DNA from: Rhizobium sp. R635
GTDB taxonomy: Bacteria; Pseudomonadota; Alphaproteobacteria; Rhizobiales; Rhizobiaceae
Direction of reading: 5' to 3'
DNA: 64,000 nucleotides
Assembly (NCBI RefSeq): GCF_002211285.1
Contig: NZ_LOKX01000034.1
Coordinates: 124,001-188,000 of the forward strand
Part shown: one piece after another, positions 1-8,443 of the stretch
Layout: every line of letters begins with the position of its first letter
Position numbering within the stretch: the stretch's first letter is position 1
Translations under genes and position numbers: made by a program
Notes under the pieces: model-generated
The model's input: only the letters and a program-made list of their open reading frames with translations
Database searches by the model: none
Told to the model about the DNA's origin: nothing

Positions 1-254
1 TTGGCCTGCTCGATCACCGGCGACAGAGCATCGTTGCTGCTGCCGACCAGGGCGCGAACACGTGATGACAGAACCAGGGGATCGGACATATCCAGCAGAA
101 CGGCGGGATTGGCCGTAAACCCGCTGACATCGACCGAAGTCAGGTTTGCCGGACCAAGGCAAGCAGCCGCAAAGGCGCTCGACGTCATGCCGGAAAACAT
201 CGCGACGAAAACCCCGCCATATGCAAGCTTACGATAAACACTTGACCTTGCCAT
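1..254 (-). CDS. Secreted protein of unknown function, 3' part cut off by the window edge
   Basis: Read on the minus strand, an open frame runs from an ATG at 254 off the left edge (about 84 codons visible). AAGGAA lies about 9 bases before this ATG. An in-frame ATG at 272 has no comparable site. The N-terminus has basic residues (MARSSVYRK), a hydrophobic stretch and an AFAA cleavage-like site, so it should be exported. The visible mature part has no motif I recognise. It lies downstream of the polysaccharide export lipoprotein gene in the same direction with about 83 bp between them, so a role in the same surface-polysaccharide system is possible but only inferred from position. Confidence 0.55.
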   Translation of the reverse strand, partial: MARSSVYRKLAYGGVFVAMFSGMTSSAFAAACLGPANLTSVDVSGFTANPAVLLDMSDPLVLSSRVRALVGSSNDALSPVIEQA

Positions 255-337
255 ATCAGTGATTTCCTTCATCAAATCCGCTGATCAATATAAGTTTGAC
301 GGCGTTGATCGGTTGCGATCAACGCCGTCCATCTCAA

Positions 338-1549
338 TCAATTTCCAAGATCCTGTATCGCGTTACGGGTATCGTTGGCATCGTCTGTTACTCCGGAAAC
401 AGTGGACGATACGGAGTTCACGATGTCAAGGAACTTGACCAGTTCAACAGAGTCCGAATTGGAAATATAGATAATATCCTTGTCTTCCATCTTGAACTGC
501 TGGGCGGCGAACAGGGTCGCCGGATCGCGAAGGTTCGCGCGGATGATCACCGGGACCGTCTCGCCTGCAAACCGCGTCGTGTCCACATGCATCGCTGCAA
601 GCGTCTTCTTGGGAACAAGGCGATAGAGCAGAACCTGAGCCGGATCCGCACGGTCGTCGCGCAGGCCGCCGGCCTTGGCGATCGCCTCCCCGAGGGTGAG
701 GTCGGACTCTTCGAAATCGAAGCGGCCGCTGACGCCCGCAGCCCCCAGCGCCAGGTATGTACGGCGCTCATGATCGACGGAGACCGTATCATCCGGCGCG
801 ACATAGATGTTTTCTGCCGGGTTTTTCAGCAACGTATTGTAGGCGACGGTTGCCGTCTTGCCGCGGCGCTGCAGCGTCACGTTCGTTTCGATATTGTTGG
901 TCGTCAAGCCGCCCGCGGCCGAAATGACATCGAGAACACGCTCACCGGCCGGGCTGATCTGGATCCTCTGGGGATTGTTGACATCGCCGAGCACGGCTAC
1001 CTGACTGGATCGGTTCGTCGTCGTCGTGATGACCACCTGCGGCTCGATCGCGCGGCTCGCCAGGCGATCCTCGACGTCCTGCTCCACGGTCTCCTTCAGG
1101 CGACCGGCGGCCGGAACGCGGCCCGCATAAGGAATGGTGATCGTTCCGTTTCTATCGATAGTCTGCTCCGGCAGGGAGATGTAATTGCCGGGTCGGCTAC
1201 CGGCGTCCGAGGGAATAAAGAGACCGCCGGACTGCGCTTCGAAGATGGCGACCTGAACGACGTCACCATAACCGAGCGGAATTTCAGGCGCTCCGCCTCG
1301 ACCGCCGCCGAAACCTTTGAAGGACGTCGGCTGGGGAGAAGTGAAATGCGGCAGGACGTTCTTGCTGAGATCGACGAGAGCGTAGTCGATACCGACGCGC
1401 CGCTTCTCCGTGGTCACCTTTACCGCTGCATCTCGATCAACGTCTTTGTGATCAGGACCGGATCTTGGCAAGGCCGTGCAGCTTGCCAATATAGTGGTTA
1501 GCGCTACAACAATGGCTACGCGTGTACTACCGACAGGAAAACAACTCAT
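338..1549 (-). CDS. Polysaccharide export lipoprotein (OPX family, Wza/GumB/ExoF-like)
   Basis: This is a periplasmic/outer-membrane component that exports exo- or capsular polysaccharide. From the ATG at 1549 it is 403 residues. A hydrophobic leader ends in a lipobox (LASC, Cys near residue 24), so it should be lipid-anchored. A polysaccharide-export domain follows around GYGDVVQVAIFEAQSGG, then SLBB-type segments (RSSQVAVLGDVNNPQRI and YLALGAAGVSGRF). An upstream in-frame start at 1606 would put 19 residues before the leader and is less likely. The gene follows an O-antigen ligase-like gene on the same strand. Family assignment is firm; the exported polymer cannot be named. Confidence 0.88.
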   Translation of the reverse strand: MSCFPVGSTRVAIVVALTTILASCTALPRSGPDHKDVDRDAAVKVTTEKRRVGIDYALVDLSKNVLPHFTSPQPTSFKGFGGGRGGAPEIPLGYGDVVQVAIFEAQSGGLFIPSDAGSRPGNYISLPEQTIDRNGTITIPYAGRVPAAGRLKETVEQDVEDRLASRAIEPQVVITTTTNRSSQVAVLGDVNNPQRIQISPAGERVLDVISAAGGLTTNNIETNVTLQRRGKTATVAYNTLLKNPAENIYVAPDDTVSVDHERRTYLALGAAGVSGRFDFEESDLTLGEAIAKAGGLRDDRADPAQVLLYRLVPKKTLAAMHVDTTRFAGETVPVIIRANLRDPATLFAAQQFKMEDKDIIYISNSDSVELVKFLDIVNSVSSTVSGVTDDANDTRNAIQDLGN

Positions 1550-1856
1550 AGAATATCCCGTGTTGACGCCCTCGAAGCTACTGCCCCGCAATCTGACAAA
1601 ATACAAGACAATCCCCGATCAATAATCACTGGAGGCCGATTAACATTTCCCTAACTGTGGCAGCCCGGCAACGCCGAGCCCTATAGCAAACGAAAACGGC
1701 CTCAACCCGACTCTGCTGATACCGGAAATAATCTAAAGGCTCCCTCCGCTATAAAATCTCTTGCGTTTGAGAGTCAACACCGCTGCACCGCAACAATCGG
1801 GGTTTTCGAAAAACCTTCATAAAATCCATTCATTTAACCAATGCTTTACTTAGCAA
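1550..1856. other. Intergenic region, 307 bp, no gene seen
   Basis: This gap lies between the O-antigen ligase-like gene and the OPX gene, both on the minus strand. No convincing open frame, repeat or clear terminator hairpin was found. It is long enough to hold a separate promoter for the OPX gene. Confidence 0.4.
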
Positions 1857-3266
1857 TCACGAATATTGCCGGTCCGTCTCCTTCTGGCTGCGGCCCAGAC
1901 TTATCGTGACGACCGCGCTGAGGAAGGCGGAGAAAAATACGGCGAACCCCGGTATTTGCAGAGAGAAATCAACTGCCGCGTGGAGGGCGACCAGCACCGT
2001 CGCCGCGATGCCGAGAAGAACATAATGCCGCAGCCGCCGGCGGTCAGCGAGCCCACGCCGGAACACCCTTGCAAGCACCGCGAAGACAAGCAGTGCCGCG
2101 ACCGGGAACACGATTCCCAGACCCAGAAATCCTTCGAGATAAAAATTGTGCGCGCGGTCGAATATCCCGAAAATTCCGCAAGCCGGATCGCGGTAGGCCG
2201 AGAAGACGGTCCGGAAGGTTCCGAGGCCCGTTCCCGTCAGCCAGTGATCCGAAATGGCACGCCATATGCCGGGCAGAATGCAGAATCGATCATCGTCTGC
2301 GAGACTCCGCTCCTGCGCCCGCAAAATCGCCTGGCCTGCAAAGACCGCCGGCAACACCACGACCAAACCGGCCGCCGAGAGGAGCTTCAACACCGAACGC
2401 CATTTCGGCGATGGTTTCAGACGACGCGTCGAGCCGTTCCAATTGACCACAAGCCATGGGACATAGATGAGCGCGGCGACGAAGGTCGCGAATATCCCGG
2501 CACGCGAGCGGCTCAGCATCAGCGCGGTGAAGCAGGCGCACAAAAGCAGGATGTAGATCCACGACCGCACGAAAAGCGTGTTCCGGCCCGGCTCTCCAGC
2601 CGGATAATGCGAGAGCGAACGCGAGAGATCCCGCACCAGGGTCAGCATGAGCAGCGTCCCAACGCCAAGGAAGGTCGCGGCGGTATTGCGGTTGACGAAG
2701 ACCGCCGTCAGGCTGTCGAGGTAGGCGTGTTTCTCTATGACGATCAGGATCTTGGGAAACATCGAAAACTGCAGCAGGCCGAAAACCGCGATTACACCCG
2801 CCGAAAGCCCGAGGGCGACCAATAGTTTCCTCGCGCGCTGGTCGTTGTCGCAGAGGAGAAGGCCGGTCAGGAACGTGACGAAAGGCAGCGCCACCCAGAG
2901 GATCGACGCCAGCGTGTCGGCCGGCTCGACAGAGATTGCGGCGTACTGCACGCCCGCCAGATCACGCGCGGCACGCCAGGCCGGATTGGCCAGCCAATCC
3001 GAAGGCAGATCGATGGTCTGGACGAACGTCCAGCCCGTCACCACGACGAGCACCAGCAAAGCGGTACTGAAAACCCACCTGCTTTGCTCCGGCTCCCCGA
3101 AGATCAGCGCAGAGATGATCGCGAGGGCAAACATCGCGATCGCTGCGAAGGCGAAGGGAAAGGGCGTAACGCTGCCAAACGGAATGAGTGTCAGTATAAC
3201 GAGGCCGATGAAGACGAAGAGGAGAACCTCTCGCAAGACCCGCCTGTTGATGAGGTTGGATAACAT
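1857..3266 (-). CDS. O-antigen ligase/polymerase-like membrane protein (Wzy/WaaL type)
   Basis: This is a polytopic inner-membrane protein of about 469 residues from the ATG at 3266 (MLSNLINRRVLREV). A GTG at 3329 would add 21 residues but these look non-conserved. About ten hydrophobic segments are visible, including LLFVFIGLVILTLIPFG and two strongly hydrophobic C-terminal spans. A periplasmic loop in the second half carries conserved-looking ARDLAGVQY and RAHNFYLEGFLGLG, the latter matching the H-N-x-Y/F-L-E pattern of the O-antigen ligase (Wzy_C) family. Such proteins polymerise or ligate repeat units from an undecaprenyl carrier. Position next to an OPX gene supports a polysaccharide assembly role; ligase versus polymerase cannot be decided. 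Confidence 0.8.
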   Translation of the reverse strand: MLSNLINRRVLREVLLFVFIGLVILTLIPFGSVTPFPFAFAAIAMFALAIISALIFGEPEQSRWVFSTALLVLVVVTGWTFVQTIDLPSDWLANPAWRAARDLAGVQYAAISVEPADTLASILWVALPFVTFLTGLLLCDNDQRARKLLVALGLSAGVIAVFGLLQFSMFPKILIVIEKHAYLDSLTAVFVNRNTAATFLGVGTLLMLTLVRDLSRSLSHYPAGEPGRNTLFVRSWIYILLLCACFTALMLSRSRAGIFATFVAALIYVPWLVVNWNGSTRRLKPSPKWRSVLKLLSAAGLVVVLPAVFAGQAILRAQERSLADDDRFCILPGIWRAISDHWLTGTGLGTFRTVFSAYRDPACGIFGIFDRAHNFYLEGFLGLGIVFPVAALLVFAVLARVFRRGLADRRRLRHYVLLGIAATVLVALHAAVDFSLQIPGFAVFFSAFLSAVVTISLGRSQKETDRQYS

Positions 3267-3574
3267 CGGATTTCGTTTACCGGAACAGGCGACAATCGGA
3301 GCAGCGCAACCAAAGCGGTTAATTTGCACGTACTAACATAAATTGCATATCAAGCGCTTGCGTGCTAAAGTGTAACAGAATTCCACATCGTTTAAAATTG
3401 TCGCGAAAGGTTTAAGCCAATCGAGACAAGGCCTGTCTATGCTCCCTCCAAGCAGCAGAAACGGGACAGACGTTCTGCGGCCAATACTTGGCAGATCACT
3501 AAATCGCCATGCCATTGACTGGGAAAAAAGGCAAGCCTGATCTCAACCGGTTGTTCTGAACGGGGATTTAAGAG
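3267..3574. other. Divergent intergenic region between ligase-like gene and protease gene
   Basis: This 308-bp, relatively AT-rich gap separates two divergent genes, so both promoters should lie here. A possible -35 TTGACT at 3515-3520 points toward the protease gene, but the matching -10 (TGATCT) is weak. No small gene is supported. Confidence 0.3.
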
Positions 3575-4174
3575 ATGAAGAAAACATTTGTTACACTTCT
3601 GACCCTGGCCTTTACGGCAGGGAATGCCTGCTCGGCATTTGCCGCCGGCCCCGCAGGTCTTGCCCGCGGCCTGAACGGCAATTCGGCGGTCAGCTATATC
3701 TCCGAAAAAAGCAAGATCATCCCACCCTTCGCCCAGGTCCTCTTCTGCGCCCAGAACCCTGCCGAATGCCGCGACAACAATGGTTTGTCGGTCGTCACGT
3801 TGACGGACAAGGAAATGCTGCAGCTGAAGGACGTGAACAGCGCCGTAAACCGCACGATGATCGGCCGGAACGATTCCCGCAGCGAACTGAACGGCGACGT
3901 CTGGAAGGTGAACGTGCGCAGCGGCGACTGCGAAGATTTCGCTTTGACCAAGCGCAGCCGGCTGATGGCGATGGGCTGGTCGTCGCGCGCGTTGCGGATC
4001 GCCACGGCATATACGCCCTCCGGCGAAGGACATGCGGTGCTCGTGGTCAGAACCGACAAGGGCGACCTCGTGCTCGACAACAGGCAAAGCAGCATCAAGA
4101 ACTGGCGCGATACCGATCTGCGCTGGGACAAGATTCAATCGGGAACGGACCCCTACGTCTGGTACCGGCTGTAG
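3575..4174 (+). CDS. Periplasmic transglutaminase-like cysteine peptidase (BTLCP, DUF920)
   Basis: This exported protein of 199 residues has a signal peptide (MKKTFVTLLTLAFTAG to ACSAFA). The catalytic triad of bacterial transglutaminase-like cysteine proteinases is visible: Cys in GDCEDFAL (about residue 116), His in GHAVLVV (about residue 152) and Asp in VLDN (about residue 168). LapG, which cleaves surface adhesins in pseudomonads, belongs to this family. No LapD-like receptor or adhesin gene is next door, so the substrate is unknown. GGGG lies about 12 bases before the ATG. A strong hairpin at 4218-4250 ends the transcript. Confidence 0.85.
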   Translation: MKKTFVTLLTLAFTAGNACSAFAAGPAGLARGLNGNSAVSYISEKSKIIPPFAQVLFCAQNPAECRDNNGLSVVTLTDKEMLQLKDVNSAVNRTMIGRNDSRSELNGDVWKVNVRSGDCEDFALTKRSRLMAMGWSSRALRIATAYTPSGEGHAVLVVRTDKGDLVLDNRQSSIKNWRDTDLRWDKIQSGTDPYVWYRL

Positions 4175-4217
4175 CAGCCGAGGCAGCCATACACAGATTC
4201 CTCCCCTCCCGGGATTG

Positions 4218-4250
4218 AAGTCGAGCCGGCTCTGACGAACGGCTCGACTT
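4218..4250 (+). terminator. Hairpin terminator after the BTLCP gene
   Basis: A perfect 11-bp stem (AAGTCGAGCCG / CGGCTCGACTT) with an 11-base loop lies 44 bp after the stop codon. It lacks a long T run. Confidence 0.6.
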
Positions 4251-4441
4251 GTCATATCGCCCACACAAACCTATGTTTTTGCTGTCGACGGGATAGCCTG
4301 CAGCGTGCAGCGACGCCCAAAGCTCGACTTCCGATGTGGGCATCAAGCGATCTTCGATATTGTCTTTTGGCCCAGATTCAGTATGACGGACCCCATGCTG
4401 CGACGCAGCATGACGTTCTACTCTAATGATTTGAGGGAATT

Positions 4442-5761
4442 ATGCGCATCACGATGATTGGATCAGGCTATGTCGGCCTCGTTTCAGGCGTTTGCTTTGC
4501 GGATTTCGGCCACGACGTCATCTGCGTGGACAAGGATCTGAGTAAGATCGAAGCCCTTCGCGAAGGCCGCATTCCGATCTATGAGCCGGGTCTCGATCAA
4601 CTCGTCGCCGAAAACACCAGCACCGGCCGGCTGTCCTTTTCGACCGATGTCGGCGAAAGCGTGCGTAGCGCCGACGTTGTGTTCATCGCTGTCGGCACGC
4701 CCTCCCGGCGCGGCGACGGCCATGCGGACCTGTCCTACGTCTACGCGGCGGCACGCGAGATCGCCACCTATGTGGAAGGCTTCACCGTGATCGTCACCAA
4801 GTCGACGGTTCCGGTCGGCACCGGAGACGAGGTCGAGCGCATCGTGCGGGAAACCAATCCTTCGGCTGACGTCGCCGTCGTCTCCAATCCCGAATTCCTG
4901 CGCGAAGGCGCTGCGATCGAGGATTTCAAGCGTCCCGACCGCATCGTCGTCGGACTGAACGACGACCGGGCGCGCGAAACCATGACCGAAGTCTATCGTC
5001 CGCTTTACCTCAACCAGGCTCCCCTGGTCTTCACGAGCCGCCGCACTTCCGAGCTCATCAAATATGCGGCCAACGCCTTCCTGGCCATGAAAATCACCTT
5101 CATCAACGAGATCGCCGATCTCTGCGAAAGGGTGGATGCAAACGTCCAGGACGTTTCGCGCGGCATCGGCCTCGACGGCCGTATCGGCTCCAAGTTCCTG
5201 CACGCCGGTCCGGGTTACGGCGGTTCTTGCTTCCCCAAGGATACGCTCGCCCTTGCCAAGACGGCGCAGGATTACGACGCACCGGTCCGTCTCATCGAAA
5301 CGACGATTTCGATCAACGACAACCGCAAGCGGGCGATGGGCCGCAAGGTCATTTCGGCCGTCGGCGGAGACATTCGCGGCAAGAAGGTCGCCATCCTCGG
5401 ACTGACCTTCAAGCCGAACACCGACGACATGCGCGACAGCCCGGCCATCGCCATCATCCAGACACTGCAGGACGCCGGCGCCCAGGTCGTCGGCTATGAT
5501 CCCGAGGGCATGGACAATGCCCGCAAGGTCATCGAGAACATCGAATATGCGAACGGCCCTTACGAAGCCGCTGCCGACGCCGATGCCCTCGTCATCGTCA
5601 CCGAATGGAACCAGTTCCGTGCGCTTGATTTCAATCGCCTGAAGCAGTCGATGCGCGCTCCGATCCTCGTCGATCTGCGCAACATCTATCGCAGCGACGA
5701 GATCCGCAAACACGGCTTTACCTATACCGGTATCGGCACCAATCTCTACCAGGACGCCTAA
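4442..5761 (+). CDS. rkpK: UDP-glucose 6-dehydrogenase
   Basis: This enzyme oxidises UDP-glucose to UDP-glucuronate with two NAD+, feeding capsular/exo/lipopolysaccharide synthesis. It is 439 residues, typical for the family. The N-terminal Rossmann motif GSGYVGLV is present. The catalytic cysteine lies in GPGYGGSCFPKD, followed by the C-terminal UDP-binding domain (GLTFKPNTDDMRDSP). In Sinorhizobium meliloti the homologous rkpK lies beside lpsL; here lpsL is about 9 kb downstream on the same strand. A small hairpin (CATGCTG-5-CAGCATG, 4394-4412) lies about 30 bp before the start. The product UDP-glucuronate is the substrate of LpsL. Confidence 0.95.
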   Translation: MRITMIGSGYVGLVSGVCFADFGHDVICVDKDLSKIEALREGRIPIYEPGLDQLVAENTSTGRLSFSTDVGESVRSADVVFIAVGTPSRRGDGHADLSYVYAAAREIATYVEGFTVIVTKSTVPVGTGDEVERIVRETNPSADVAVVSNPEFLREGAAIEDFKRPDRIVVGLNDDRARETMTEVYRPLYLNQAPLVFTSRRTSELIKYAANAFLAMKITFINEIADLCERVDANVQDVSRGIGLDGRIGSKFLHAGPGYGGSCFPKDTLALAKTAQDYDAPVRLIETTISINDNRKRAMGRKVISAVGGDIRGKKVAILGLTFKPNTDDMRDSPAIAIIQTLQDAGAQVVGYDPEGMDNARKVIENIEYANGPYEAAADADALVIVTEWNQFRALDFNRLKQSMRAPILVDLRNIYRSDEIRKHGFTYTGIGTNLYQDA

Positions 5762-5790
5762 TAGAGCCGCTTCAATACGTGAACTTTCGG

Positions 5791-5826
5791 ACGCCGCGGG
5801 GCATCAATCCCGCGGCGTTCGTTTTT
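5791..5826 (+). terminator. Rho-independent terminator after rkpK
   Basis: A 10-bp GC-rich stem (ACGCCGCGGG / CCCGCGGCGT) with an 8-base loop is followed by TCGTTTTT. It lies between the convergent rkpK and metallophosphatase genes. Confidence 0.85.
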
Positions 5827-5866
5827 GGGGCGTGCCGGCAGAAACGGCGGCTATTTCCAAGGCGCT

Positions 5867-6658
5867 TTAAAGAATACCGACCCGCGTTCCCTTGATCGTC
5901 AGCACGGTCAAGCGACCTGTCGCCGACACTGCCGTGTCGATCCCGATGCGCTGCGGCCCGAATGTCGGGATTCGCGCCGGCGTGTGCCCGTGGATCACCA
6001 GGAAAGGAAGCTGCGGCCCCTCATCCAGGAAGGGCTGGCGTATCCACATGAGGTCGCCGTCCTTCTGTTTCTTGAGATCGATGCCCGGCTTGACGCCCGC
6101 ATGGACGAAGAGGACCCTTCCCATCCGCAGCATGATCGGCAGCGATTCCAGAAACTGGATGTGCCGCTCGGGTATCATGTTGTGAATGACGCGGGCGATC
6201 GCCTCGTTTCCTGCCGCCGACTGCAGCAGATGCTCGATGTCTATGCCGTATGACTGCAGCGTCTCGGTTCCGGCAAAGCTCAGCCATTCGAAAATACGCG
6301 CCGGTTTGCGATAGAGCTTCACCAGTTCCGCATCGTGATTGCCGCAGAGGACCAAACGCTGAAACCCCGGCGGCGGCCCCTTGCTCAGGAACTCCAGCAC
6401 CGCGCTCGAATCCGGCCCGCGATCGACGTAGTCGCCGAGCGTGACGATGAGTTTCGGCCCCGTTATGCGCGCGGCATCCTCCTCGATGCGGCGATGCACC
6501 TCCACGAGTTCGTTGTAGCAGCCGTGAATATCGCTCATTGCGTAGACCGCAGCGAATTCTCCCTCGGCAAAGGTCAGCCGAGCGCGTCCTTTTCGGTTAC
6601 CGGCCAGTATCGGTATCTGTTGTCGCCACGGCCCTAGATAGTTAAACATGTAACCCAT
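5867..6658 (-). CDS. Calcineurin-type metallophosphoesterase (serine/threonine phosphatase-like)
   Basis: This is a 263-residue soluble protein with the full metal-binding signature of PPP-type phosphatases: DIHG, GDYVDRG, GNHD, HAG and HGHT in order. The family includes bacterial PrpA/PrpB-type protein phosphatases and diadenosine tetraphosphatases, so the substrate may be a phosphoprotein or a nucleotide. Two N-terminal methionines (6658 and 6649) are possible starts, with GGA about 8 bases before the first. It converges on rkpK and shares the terminator region. No kinase gene is adjacent. Confidence 0.85.
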   Translation of the reverse strand: MGYMFNYLGPWRQQIPILAGNRKGRARLTFAEGEFAAVYAMSDIHGCYNELVEVHRRIEEDAARITGPKLIVTLGDYVDRGPDSSAVLEFLSKGPPPGFQRLVLCGNHDAELVKLYRKPARIFEWLSFAGTETLQSYGIDIEHLLQSAAGNEAIARVIHNMIPERHIQFLESLPIMLRMGRVLFVHAGVKPGIDLKKQKDGDLMWIRQPFLDEGPQLPFLVIHGHTPARIPTFGPQRIGIDTAVSATGRLTVLTIKGTRVGIL

Positions 6659-7300
6659 TTACGAGATCCGACCGAACGCGAGGTTCTTCGGAAGCGATCC
6701 ATTTCTTGTCCATTCCGGCATGAGGCTCAGTGTTCAGGAAGAAATTGGCCTGATCACGGCCCCATCGACATTGTACCCGCAACGCCGCCGCATCGGAACA
6801 AGCTCATCCCTGGCCGACTGCTGCACCACCTGCGTCAGGCTCGCCGCAGGCACTGCGCGTCCGGCTGCCGGGGCGCGAGAATCATCCATCCTTGTCGTTC
6901 CCGCCTGAAAGCGCGCTCAGGCAACCCCGCCAGTGACGGTGATACCGATGCTCCGAGAAACGCCCTTGTCTTCGTTCATTCCGGAAAGGTTTCGCCGTCA
7001 ATATTGCGCTGTATTTTGGTATATGCTGGTTAATCCGGGGTTAAACCATATTGTCCGTTCCGCCGGCAGCTGTACCGGCGACTAGCTCTCCGGCTTGAAG
7101 AATTGCCGGCAATCGGATTTCCACAGATGATGCCAGCGAAAAAGCTGCAAAAATCAACTATAAAGAGAGCCATCACAAAAAAATGAACGTTTAAGCTTAT
7201 CGTGCTTGACGCCCCTGTGGCGGCGCATAATGATGCTGCGTTGCGAGCGTGAACCACGTCCGCATTCAAGAATCTCAGGTCCAAAATTGCGGGGTGCAAA
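6659..7300. other. Long intergenic region, 642 bp, no supported gene
   Basis: The region lies between the divergent metallophosphatase and KTSC genes. One plus-strand frame at 6720-6908 is open, but it has no ribosome-binding site, no recognisable domain and a low-complexity composition. AT content rises from about 7000 onward, as expected for promoter DNA. A remnant gene or small RNA cannot be excluded. Confidence 0.35.
7206..7233 (+). promoter_or_regulatory. Candidate sigma-70 promoter of the KTSC gene
   Basis: TTGACG at 7206-7211 and TAATGA at 7228-7233 are separated by 16 bp, about 70 bp upstream of the KTSC start. Confidence 0.4.
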
Positions 7301-7504
7301 GTGGAAACTGCGGTTGATTCGAAAATGATCGAGGCGATTACCTACGACGAAGACAGCCGGCATCTACGGGTCTATCTGACAAACGGTCAGAGACGAGAAT
7401 ATGAAGGCGTTCCAAAGGGGGTCGTCGTCGGTCTGACGATGGCGGAATCGCCCGGTAATTTTTACATGAAGGCAATCAGGGGCAAATATCCTCCCCGTCC
7501 TTAG
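7301..7504 (+). CDS. Small KTSC-domain protein
   Basis: This 67-residue protein has the pattern IEAITYDEDSRHLRVYLTNG followed by YEGVPKGVV and SPGNFYMKAIRGKYP. That matches the KTSC domain (named for a short Lys-Thr-Ser-Cys motif), which is found alone or fused to lysyl-tRNA synthetase-like proteins; the function is not established. The start used is GTG at 7301 with GGGG about 6 bases upstream. An ATG at 7325 would give 59 residues. The stop codon falls at the edge of a palindromic repeat. Confidence 0.7.
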   Translation: METAVDSKMIEAITYDEDSRHLRVYLTNGQRREYEGVPKGVVVGLTMAESPGNFYMKAIRGKYPPRP

Positions 7505-7597
7505 AACAATTCCAGGAAAAGTGCGAAGCGGTTTTCTCAGGCAAAGCGCGAAGCGCTTTTGCCGGGAATTGCGTAAATCCAAAAGGTTAGAGCGCCT
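7503..7597. repeat. Palindromic intergenic repeat, copy 1
   Basis: The element has an outer inverted pair (CAATTCC at 7507-7513, GGGAATTG at 7564-7571) around an inner hairpin (GGCAAAGCGC-GAA-GCGCTTTTGCC). It is nearly identical over about 75 bp to the copy at 8322-8443. It resembles the mosaic palindromic elements (RIME-like) of rhizobia. The right end here differs from copy 2. Confidence 0.8.
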
Positions 7598-7643
7598 GCG
7601 TCCTGTCGATGACCGCCGGCAGGACCATCATTCGAGAAAGGCT

Positions 7644-7670
7644 GTGGGACCGGCATTTTGCCGGCCCCAC
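7644..7670 (-). terminator. Hairpin downstream of the esterase gene
   Basis: An 11-bp stem with one mismatch (GTGGGACCGGC / GCCGGCCCCAC) and a 5-base loop lies about 30 bp past the esterase stop codon. No strong T run follows on the minus strand. Confidence 0.45.
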
Positions 7671-7700
7671 AATCATTTCACGCCGATGGGCGCGCTTCCA

Positions 7701-8306
7701 TCAATAGCCGCTGAAGAATTCGCGCACCGCATCGATTTCGAGCGGCGCAATCTCATGGCCGCCGGGATGCCAGACCGTCCGGACCTCCGCCCCACGATCC
7801 TTCAGATGTTGCGACAGGGCCTCGGTCACCGGGACGGGAGCGATCGGGTCCCGCTCGCCGGCCGTCACCAGCACCTTTCTTCCCGCAAGCGTCGAGCGGG
7901 CTTCGGGTTGAAACGGAATGAGCGGATGCATCAGAACCGCGGCGTCGAAGATGCCCTTCTCGATCAGCACATTGGCGAGGATGTTTGCGCCGTTCGAAAA
8001 GCCGAGCCCGAGAATGGCGGAAGCCCGGTATTCCCCGGCAAACGCCTCGACATAGGCGGCCATCTTCTCCGTCGCACGGGAAAGGTCGGGCATATCGTAG
8101 ACCCCCTCTCCCGTGCGGCGGAAAAAGCGCGCCGCACCGTATTCTGAAACATCACCGCGCGGCGAGAGAACAGTCGCTTCCGGCAGCAGGCGCCGGCCGA
8201 ATTCGAAGAACTGGTTCTCGTCGCCGCCGGTGCCGTGCAGCACGACCAGCATGGGTTTGTCGGGTGCACCGGCATGCAGCAGGTGCACATATCCTGTTTC
8301 GGTCAT
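7701..8306 (-). CDS. Phospholipase/carboxylesterase-type alpha/beta hydrolase (MhqD/YodD-like)
   Basis: This is a cytosolic serine hydrolase of 201 residues. The oxyanion region LVVLHGTGGDENQ, the nucleophile elbow GFSNG (about residue 103), Asp in GERDPIAP and His in HPGGHEI form the expected triad. AAGGAGA precedes the ATG. The next gene upstream on the same strand is a two-domain ring-cleavage dioxygenase. The same pairing (mhqD with mhqE/mhqO) in Bacillus subtilis protects against quinones and catechols, so a similar role is inferred. A palindromic repeat lies between the two genes, and no MhqR-type regulator is visible. Confidence 0.82.
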   Translation of the reverse strand: MTETGYVHLLHAGAPDKPMLVVLHGTGGDENQFFEFGRRLLPEATVLSPRGDVSEYGAARFFRRTGEGVYDMPDLSRATEKMAAYVEAFAGEYRASAILGLGFSNGANILANVLIEKGIFDAAVLMHPLIPFQPEARSTLAGRKVLVTAGERDPIAPVPVTEALSQHLKDRGAEVRTVWHPGGHEIAPLEIDAVREFFSGY

Positions 8307-8321
8307 GTCGGTTCTCCTTGG

Positions 8322-8443
8322 AGCAATTCCAGGAAAAGTGCGAAGCGGTTTTTCCAGGCAAAGCGCGAAGCGCTTTTGCCGGGAATTGCGTCAAAACAAA
8401 AGGTAGAGCGGTTCTACGCTTCAATGAAAATTGAACCGCTCTA
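8322..8443. repeat. Palindromic intergenic repeat, copy 2, overlapping a stop codon
   Basis: The first half repeats the 7503-7597 element (CAATTCC 8324-8330, GGGAATTG 8381-8388, same inner hairpin). The second half is another inverted pair, AGAGCGGTTC (8405-8414) and GAACCGCTCT (8433-8442), giving a two-palindrome RIME-like layout. The final bases form the TAG stop of the dioxygenase gene on the minus strand. Confidence 0.8.

Noticed and set aside
296..1501. Long plus-strand open frame opposite the OPX gene
   Set aside because: It is antisense to a gene with clear lipobox and export domain; its protein is arginine/aspartate-rich shadow sequence without any domain.
4484..5713. Minus-strand frame of 409 codons opposite rkpK
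   Set aside because: Mirror of a highly conserved dehydrogenase in GC-rich DNA; no ribosome-binding site or domain.
6720..6908. Plus-strand frame of 62 codons in the gap before the KTSC gene
   Set aside because: No ribosome-binding site, no domain, low-complexity composition.
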